DNA of 18,811 bases from Bacillota bacterium (GTDB taxonomy: Bacteria; Bacillota_E; JAJZYS01; JAJYTV01), in the NCBI GenBank assembly GCA_021845645.1, contig JAJZVM010000074.1, positions 1 to 18,811 of the forward strand. The letters are read 5' to 3'. Below are positions 14,679 through 18,811 of the stretch, one piece after another. Made by a program: the position numbers and the translations under genes. A model generated the notes under the pieces. It worked only from the letters and a program-made list of their open reading frames with translations, was not told where the DNA came from and did no database searches. How positions within the stretch are numbered: position 1 is the stretch's first letter; every line of letters begins with the position of its first letter.

Positions 14679-16289
14679 ATGAGGAGCATGGCCGGCGGAG
14701 GCGCCACCGGTTCCCGGGAGCGGGCCGCCCAAGCGCACGATCTGCTCCTGCGTCAGGTGGTCGAAGCGAACGGCGACCTGCAGGACGTGATGGACGTGGC
14801 CGCCACGATCGAGTCGCTCGGCTGGAGCGACCGGCGCGTGGAGGACGTGTTCGGGTTGCCCGGCGTGTTCGATCTGGCCGAGGAGATCTACGGGGCCTTC
14901 CTCGCCAGCGTGCGCTCCGATCCCATCCCGCCGCGCCAGGATCTGCGCTGGTACCACGTCGTGCGGCTCGTCGCGGGCGACTTCGTCCACGGGCTGCTCT
15001 TCGCCCTGCCGATGGTGGTCTCGATCGGGGCCATGATCGTCCTGCACATCAGCATCTGGTCCTACCAGTACTACTCGGTGGCGCAGGCGACGGCGCTCGG
15101 CATCGCCACGTTCCTCAGCTTCGTCGTGACCGGCGGCTTCACGCAGGCCATGGCCACGGTCTACTACGTGCTGGTCGGCATGCAGGAGGGCGCGCTCGTC
15201 GAGCGCACGCTCTACCAGATCATGCGCTGGGGCACCGGCGCCGCGATCGTCGTAGCCATCGGCATCGTTGCCGTGGACTCGGTCTTCCCCATGTTCCCCT
15301 TCTCGCTCGCCTTCTTCATGGTCGGCTACATGGTCATGATGTCGGTGCTCTGGCTGGCCTACGCGGGCCTCTACGTGCTGCGGCGGGAGTACATGCTGAC
15401 GCTGCTGACGGCAGGGGCCATCCTGATCGCCTACGCCATGTGGCGTCTCGGCCACCAGGTCATCCTGGCGCAGGCCGTCGCCATGGCCGCCGCGACGCTG
15501 GGGGCCGTCGGCAGCTGGCTCGTCATGTTCCGCCGCCAGACCCGCAAGTGGCAGCACATCGGGCGCATCGTCAAGACGCGCACCTCGCAGCTCGCCTACG
15601 CTGCGTCGAACTACTTCCTCTACGGCGTCCTCTACTTCGCCTTCATCTTTTCGGACCGCCTCGTCGCGTGGACAACCGCGACATCCTTTCTGCCGTACAG
15701 CATCTGGTTCCGCGGCCAGTACGAGCTGGGCATGGACTGGGCGCTCTTCTCGCTCATCCTGCCGCTCGGCGCCACGGAGGCCTTCGTCGGTTACCTCATC
15801 CGCTGGCTGATGGTTGCGCAGCACCGCTTCACGGAACTGCACGTCGAACAGCTCGCTGTGGCGATGCGCGCCGTGTACCTAAAGTCATTGGCAATCTTCG
15901 TCGTCGTCGCCGCACTCGGCATGGTCATCGTGCGCATCGGCCTGCAAGTCGCCAGGCAATATCCGATCTTGCGCGGGGCGATCCCGATTCGCGGCATCGA
16001 GCCGTTCGTCTTCGCATGGGCCAGCTTCGCCTATGTCTTCCTCGCGCTGGCGCTCTTCAACGTCCTGCTCATGTTCAGCCTCGCCTACCCCCAACTGGCC
16101 CTCCGCTCGCTCATGCTGTCGCTCGCCGTCGACATCACCGTCGGGGTCGTCGCGACGCGGGTCTGGGGTGCCTACCAGTATGCCGTCATCGGCCTTCTGG
16201 CCGGCGTGATCTGTCTCGTCGTGCTGACCACGGTGGACGTGCTGCGCCTCCTGCCGCGCATCGACTTCATGCTCTACCGCATGTCCTGA
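14679..16289 (+). CDS. PelG-like multi-pass polysaccharide exporter with N-terminal soluble domain
   Basis: A 536-residue membrane protein with about 11-12 hydrophobic helices from residue 92 to the end. Segments such as ASNYFLYGVLYFAFIFSDRL and WFRGQYELGMDWALFSLILP resemble the PelG signature regions, so I call it a distant PelG-like member of the MOP flippase superfamily, the class expected to work with PelF. The first 85 residues are an extra soluble helical domain (AATIESLGWSDRRVEDVFGL, then VFDLAEEIYG), absent from Pseudomonas PelG, which is about 456 residues long. I chose ATG 14679 because AGGGGAG lies five bases upstream; an upstream ATG at 14610 lacks a site. The next gene starts 11 bases after the stop, so they form an operon. 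The family assignment is weaker than for PelF; another polytopic glycan transporter is the alternative. Confidence 0.6.
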   Translation: MRSMAGGGATGSRERAAQAHDLLLRQVVEANGDLQDVMDVAATIESLGWSDRRVEDVFGLPGVFDLAEEIYGAFLASVRSDPIPPRQDLRWYHVVRLVAGDFVHGLLFALPMVVSIGAMIVLHISIWSYQYYSVAQATALGIATFLSFVVTGGFTQAMATVYYVLVGMQEGALVERTLYQIMRWGTGAAIVVAIGIVAVDSVFPMFPFSLAFFMVGYMVMMSVLWLAYAGLYVLRREYMLTLLTAGAILIAYAMWRLGHQVILAQAVAMAAATLGAVGSWLVMFRRQTRKWQHIGRIVKTRTSQLAYAASNYFLYGVLYFAFIFSDRLVAWTTATSFLPYSIWFRGQYELGMDWALFSLILPLGATEAFVGYLIRWLMVAQHRFTELHVEQLAVAMRAVYLKSLAIFVVVAALGMVIVRIGLQVARQYPILRGAIPIRGIEPFVFAWASFAYVFLALALFNVLLMFSLAYPQLALRSLMLSLAVDITVGVVATRVWGAYQYAVIGLLAGVICLVVLTTVDVLRLLPRIDFMLYRMS

Positions 16290-16300
16290 GGAGGTCCGGC

Positions 16301-18259
16301 ATGCCCCTCCCCCTCGCGATCGAGCTGCCCGCCCTCCTGCGCCTGCTGGTCGGCGCCGCCGCCATCTTCTATCTTTGGCCCAGCTACGCGATGCAGGTGC
16401 CCCAAGGCGTGCCGCGCGGCGACGCCGCGCTCGGCAACGCGGGCCGCATGCTGCTCTGGCTGATCCTGGGCGGCTACATCCTCGCGGTGGTCCACTTCTT
16501 CAACGCCGCTGGCCTCATCCTCGTACTGCTCCTGGTCCGCTTCGCGCGCCGACCGTCAGGCGGTCAGCCAGGCGGCGCAGGCGCCGGTCCCCGGCAGCTG
16601 GCGCAGGGTCTCCTCCGGGACCTGGACGACCTCGGCAACTGGCCGCAGCGCGCGCTTCTTCGGCTGCGCGCCAAGCACTCCGCACGATCTTGGTACGCCG
16701 CCCTGACGCCCTACCGCGTCCTCGCCGGACTCGGACTCCTCGCCGTGCTCGGCGTCTCGATCTGGCTCAGGTTGGACCTCGCCTTGCAGCACGCCGCGCT
16801 GCCGTTCAGCGATTCGGACGTGACGCTGTTCTGGTCGAAAGCCGTGAACGAGCAGCTGCTGTTCCCGAACGGCGTCTACCCCTACGGCTACTACCTGACG
16901 CTCGCCGCGCTGATGCGCCTCAGCGGGGCGGCGCCGATCGTCGCGGCGAAGTTCTTCACGCCCTTGCTCGGCATCCTGATGGTGGTCTCCGTAGGCTACG
17001 TCGCCTACCGCATCTCGGGCAGCGTGGTGCCGGCCATTGTCGCCGTCCTGGTCTACGGCACCCTGCCGCACCTGCTGCCCTACAGCTATCTGCGGCAGGT
17101 GGGCATCGACGAGCAGGAGCTCGGCACGGCGCTCGTCCTGCCGGTGCTCTGGTTCACCTACATGTCCTGGCTGCGCCCTGATGGCTGGTACCGCGGCACG
17201 GCGCTCGCCCTGCTCACCGTCGCCGCCCTGACGCATCCCGTCGGCGCCCTGGACGCCGCCGCCGCCGCCATCGCCGGCACGCTGGCGGCCTGGCTCACGT
17301 CGGGCGTGCGCTGGCCCACTCTGTCCTGGTACCTCCGGTGGACGCCCGCCGCGGTGCTCGTCTCCCTCCTGCCGATCGCCATACCGCTCGCGGCCGGTCT
17401 GCATCTCGACACGGCCGGCAGTGCTTTCGCGCTCAGCGTCAACCTGCAAGCGGCGCCGCCCATCGACCCCGTCGCGCAGCTCGCCCTGGCGGTCGCCGTG
17501 GCACTGTTCCTGGTGCGGCTGCTGCGGCTCGCGGGGGATCGCGGCACGCGCGAGCAGCTTGGCGCCGCGCTCGCCGCGCTGCTTGCGCTCGCGCTCGCCC
17601 TCGCCATCCAGGAGGCACCGATCTTCGGCATCCACTCGGCGGTACTCGTCTCGCGTTCGGGTGAGTTCGCCGCTCTGACCGAGGCGCTCTGCCTGGGGCT
17701 CGGCCTCGCGGCCGCGGGGGAATTCCTCGCGCTCATCCGTCCAGCCCTTGGCATCTGGAGCAGCCTGGCACTCGCCCTGGGCCTGACCGCGGCCGCCTGG
17801 AGCGCCGTTCCGCCCGCGCCGTTCAACGCGTTCGCGTCCGCCCGCTGGCTGCCGGACGACTTCGTCGCGGCCTACGCCCGGATCGCCGCCGCGCAGCCGC
17901 CGGGAACCTGGCTTGCCGTCTCGGACGACAGCGGCTTCGACTACGCCTACGGCCAGGGACTCTTCATGACCGCCCAGGACTTCTCCTCGCATGTGGGCAC
18001 CCAGGGCAGCTGGCCTGTCTACCATTTCCCTGGGCGGCCAGCGGCGCCGCTGGCCGCGCGCACCGTCTTCCTGTTCGTCGACCGGCGCATCGTCGTCGCC
18101 CCAGCCTACCGGCCCGTCGTGCTGCCGAGGCGCCGCAGGGCGCAAAGGTTGATCAGGCGCTGGCTCACCGCCTGGCAGGCAGGACACGGCCCGCTTGCGG
18201 TCTACTTCCGCGGGCCCGACCTGACCGTCTACGAACTCACCTCCCCCTCCCCGCCTTAG
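16301..18259 (+). CDS. GT-C-like polytopic membrane protein, probable lipid-linked-sugar glycosyltransferase
   Basis: A 652-residue protein. The first 125 residues hold two hydrophobic helices and a charged linker (LLRDLDDLGNWPQRALLRLR). A second membrane region starts near 138 and includes about ten more helices to about residue 510. After the first helix of that region comes PFSDSDVTLFWSK (168-180), with acidic residues where GT-C enzymes have their catalytic Asp in the first outer loop, then YPYGYYLTLAALMRLSG, also typical of the PMT/oligosaccharyltransferase-like superfamily. About 130 C-terminal residues look soluble and extracytoplasmic. GAGGAGG (16288-16294) overlaps the PelG-like stop and serves the ATG, so the genes are coupled. 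Donor and acceptor are unknown. A close paralogue follows in tandem. Confidence 0.65.
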   Translation: MPLPLAIELPALLRLLVGAAAIFYLWPSYAMQVPQGVPRGDAALGNAGRMLLWLILGGYILAVVHFFNAAGLILVLLLVRFARRPSGGQPGGAGAGPRQLAQGLLRDLDDLGNWPQRALLRLRAKHSARSWYAALTPYRVLAGLGLLAVLGVSIWLRLDLALQHAALPFSDSDVTLFWSKAVNEQLLFPNGVYPYGYYLTLAALMRLSGAAPIVAAKFFTPLLGILMVVSVGYVAYRISGSVVPAIVAVLVYGTLPHLLPYSYLRQVGIDEQELGTALVLPVLWFTYMSWLRPDGWYRGTALALLTVAALTHPVGALDAAAAAIAGTLAAWLTSGVRWPTLSWYLRWTPAAVLVSLLPIAIPLAAGLHLDTAGSAFALSVNLQAAPPIDPVAQLALAVAVALFLVRLLRLAGDRGTREQLGAALAALLALALALAIQEAPIFGIHSAVLVSRSGEFAALTEALCLGLGLAAAGEFLALIRPALGIWSSLALALGLTAAAWSAVPPAPFNAFASARWLPDDFVAAYARIAAAQPPGTWLAVSDDSGFDYAYGQGLFMTAQDFSSHVGTQGSWPVYHFPGRPAAPLAARTVFLFVDRRIVVAPAYRPVVLPRRRRAQRLIRRWLTAWQAGHGPLAVYFRGPDLTVYELTSPSPP

Positions 18260-18304
18260 GCGATTGCGCAGAACGCCTGAGCCGACAGCCAAAGGAGGAC
18301 CAAG

Positions 18305-18811
18305 ATGCCCCTGCCGCTCGAAATCGTGATCGGGACCTTCGCGCGCCTCATCCTCGGCGGGATCGTGGTGCTCTACATCTGGCCGCGCTATGCGTTCGGA
18401 CCTGTGCCGGAGGCATCGCGCAGCGACGCCGCCGTCGGCTATGCCGCGCGGATGCTGCTTGCGCTGATCGTCGCCGGCTACGCCCTGGCGGCGACGCATC
18501 TCTACAGCTGGCTCACGCTCGTGCTGGCCCTCGCGGCGCTTGCCTTCCTGCGCGACAGGACGGAGCGCAGCCAGTACGAACTCGGACGCGGCAGGCGCTT
18601 CGCCGCGAGCCTGCTTACGGAGCTGGACCGCCTTGGCAGTTGGCCGACGCGCTTGCGCGAGAGCCGGCAGGCCCCGCGCCGCCGCCGCGCAGGCGCGCGC
18701 CCCCGCATCCATGCAGTCGAGCTGGCGGGGGCGGCGCTCCTGCTCGTGGTGCTCGGCGTGTCGGCCTATCTCAGGCTCGCGTCGCCCCTCCAGCACGCCG
18801 GCATCCCCTTC
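18305..18811 (+). CDS. Second GT-C-like membrane protein, tandem paralogue, cut by the window end
   Basis: The first 169 codons of a gene that runs off the window. The ATG follows AAAGGAGG (18291-18298) by six bases and lies 45 bases after the previous stop. It is clearly paralogous to the preceding gene: both begin MPLPL, 14 of the first 30 residues are identical, and shared blocks recur in the same order (WPxYA, RMLL, LDxLGxWPxR, VLGVSxxLRL, LQHAxxPF). The shared region includes the two-helix N-terminal module and the start of the second membrane domain. The putative catalytic Asp lies just beyond the window end, so activity cannot be judged. Same inferred role in surface glycan assembly as its neighbour. 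Confidence 0.75.
   Translation, partial: MPLPLEIVIGTFARLILGGIVVLYIWPRYAFGPVPEASRSDAAVGYAARMLLALIVAGYALAATHLYSWLTLVLALAALAFLRDRTERSQYELGRGRRFAASLLTELDRLGSWPTRLRESRQAPRRRRAGARPRIHAVELAGAALLLVVLGVSAYLRLASPLQHAGIPF

Noticed and set aside
18258..18279. Short inverted repeat AGGCG/CGCCT between the two GT-C-like genes
   Set aside because: Five-base arms and a 12-base loop without a T-run are too weak to call an attenuator or terminator.

Overview
The window is GC-rich bacterial chromosome with coding sequence on both strands, several GTG and TTG starts, and clear Shine-Dalgarno sequences of the AGGAGG type. A sortase, a Bacillus-type AcuC deacetylase, a PcsB/CwlO-like coiled-coil wall protein and a leaderless-type prepilin peptidase point to a monoderm-like lineage such as a high-GC Bacillota. 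Chloroflexota or another GC-rich phylum cannot be excluded, and no rRNA, tRNA or taxonomic marker gene is present to settle it. I see no mobile element and no CRISPR array.

Left part (1-4450). A short frame that ends like a cell-wall sorting signal overlaps a sortase with a long C-terminal extension. A strong hairpin separates it from a tightly packed leftward operon of four genes: small anchored protein, ApbE flavin transferase, ferric-reductase-like bis-heme membrane protein, and small four-helix membrane protein. This operon looks like a membrane redox module built around covalent flavin attachment.

Middle (4450-9400). A leftward fusion of an N-terminal GNAT acetyltransferase to an ADP-forming acyl-CoA synthetase-like region is divergent from a rightward AcuC-type deacetylase. 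The synthetase part lacks its catalytic histidine and most of its ATP-grasp fold, so the pair looks like a writer and an eraser of lysine acetylation rather than a metabolic synthetase. AcuC is followed closely by a secreted coiled-coil lytic transglycosylase.

Right part (9450-18811). This is a cell-surface polysaccharide region: a GalE-type epimerase, an exported beta-rich protein of unknown function, a prepilin peptidase, a PelF-family glycosyltransferase with added TPR repeats, a divergent PelG-like multi-pass protein with an added N-terminal domain, and two tandem paralogous GT-C-like membrane proteins, the second cut by the window end. The epimerase could supply the sugar nucleotide, PelF polymerise it in the cytoplasm and the PelG-like protein export it. 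The usual Pel partners PelA, PelB, PelC, PelD and PelE are not seen here. The PelF/PelG-like/GT-C combination is the best candidate for an undescribed system in this window. The remaining long open frames are antisense shadows of these genes.
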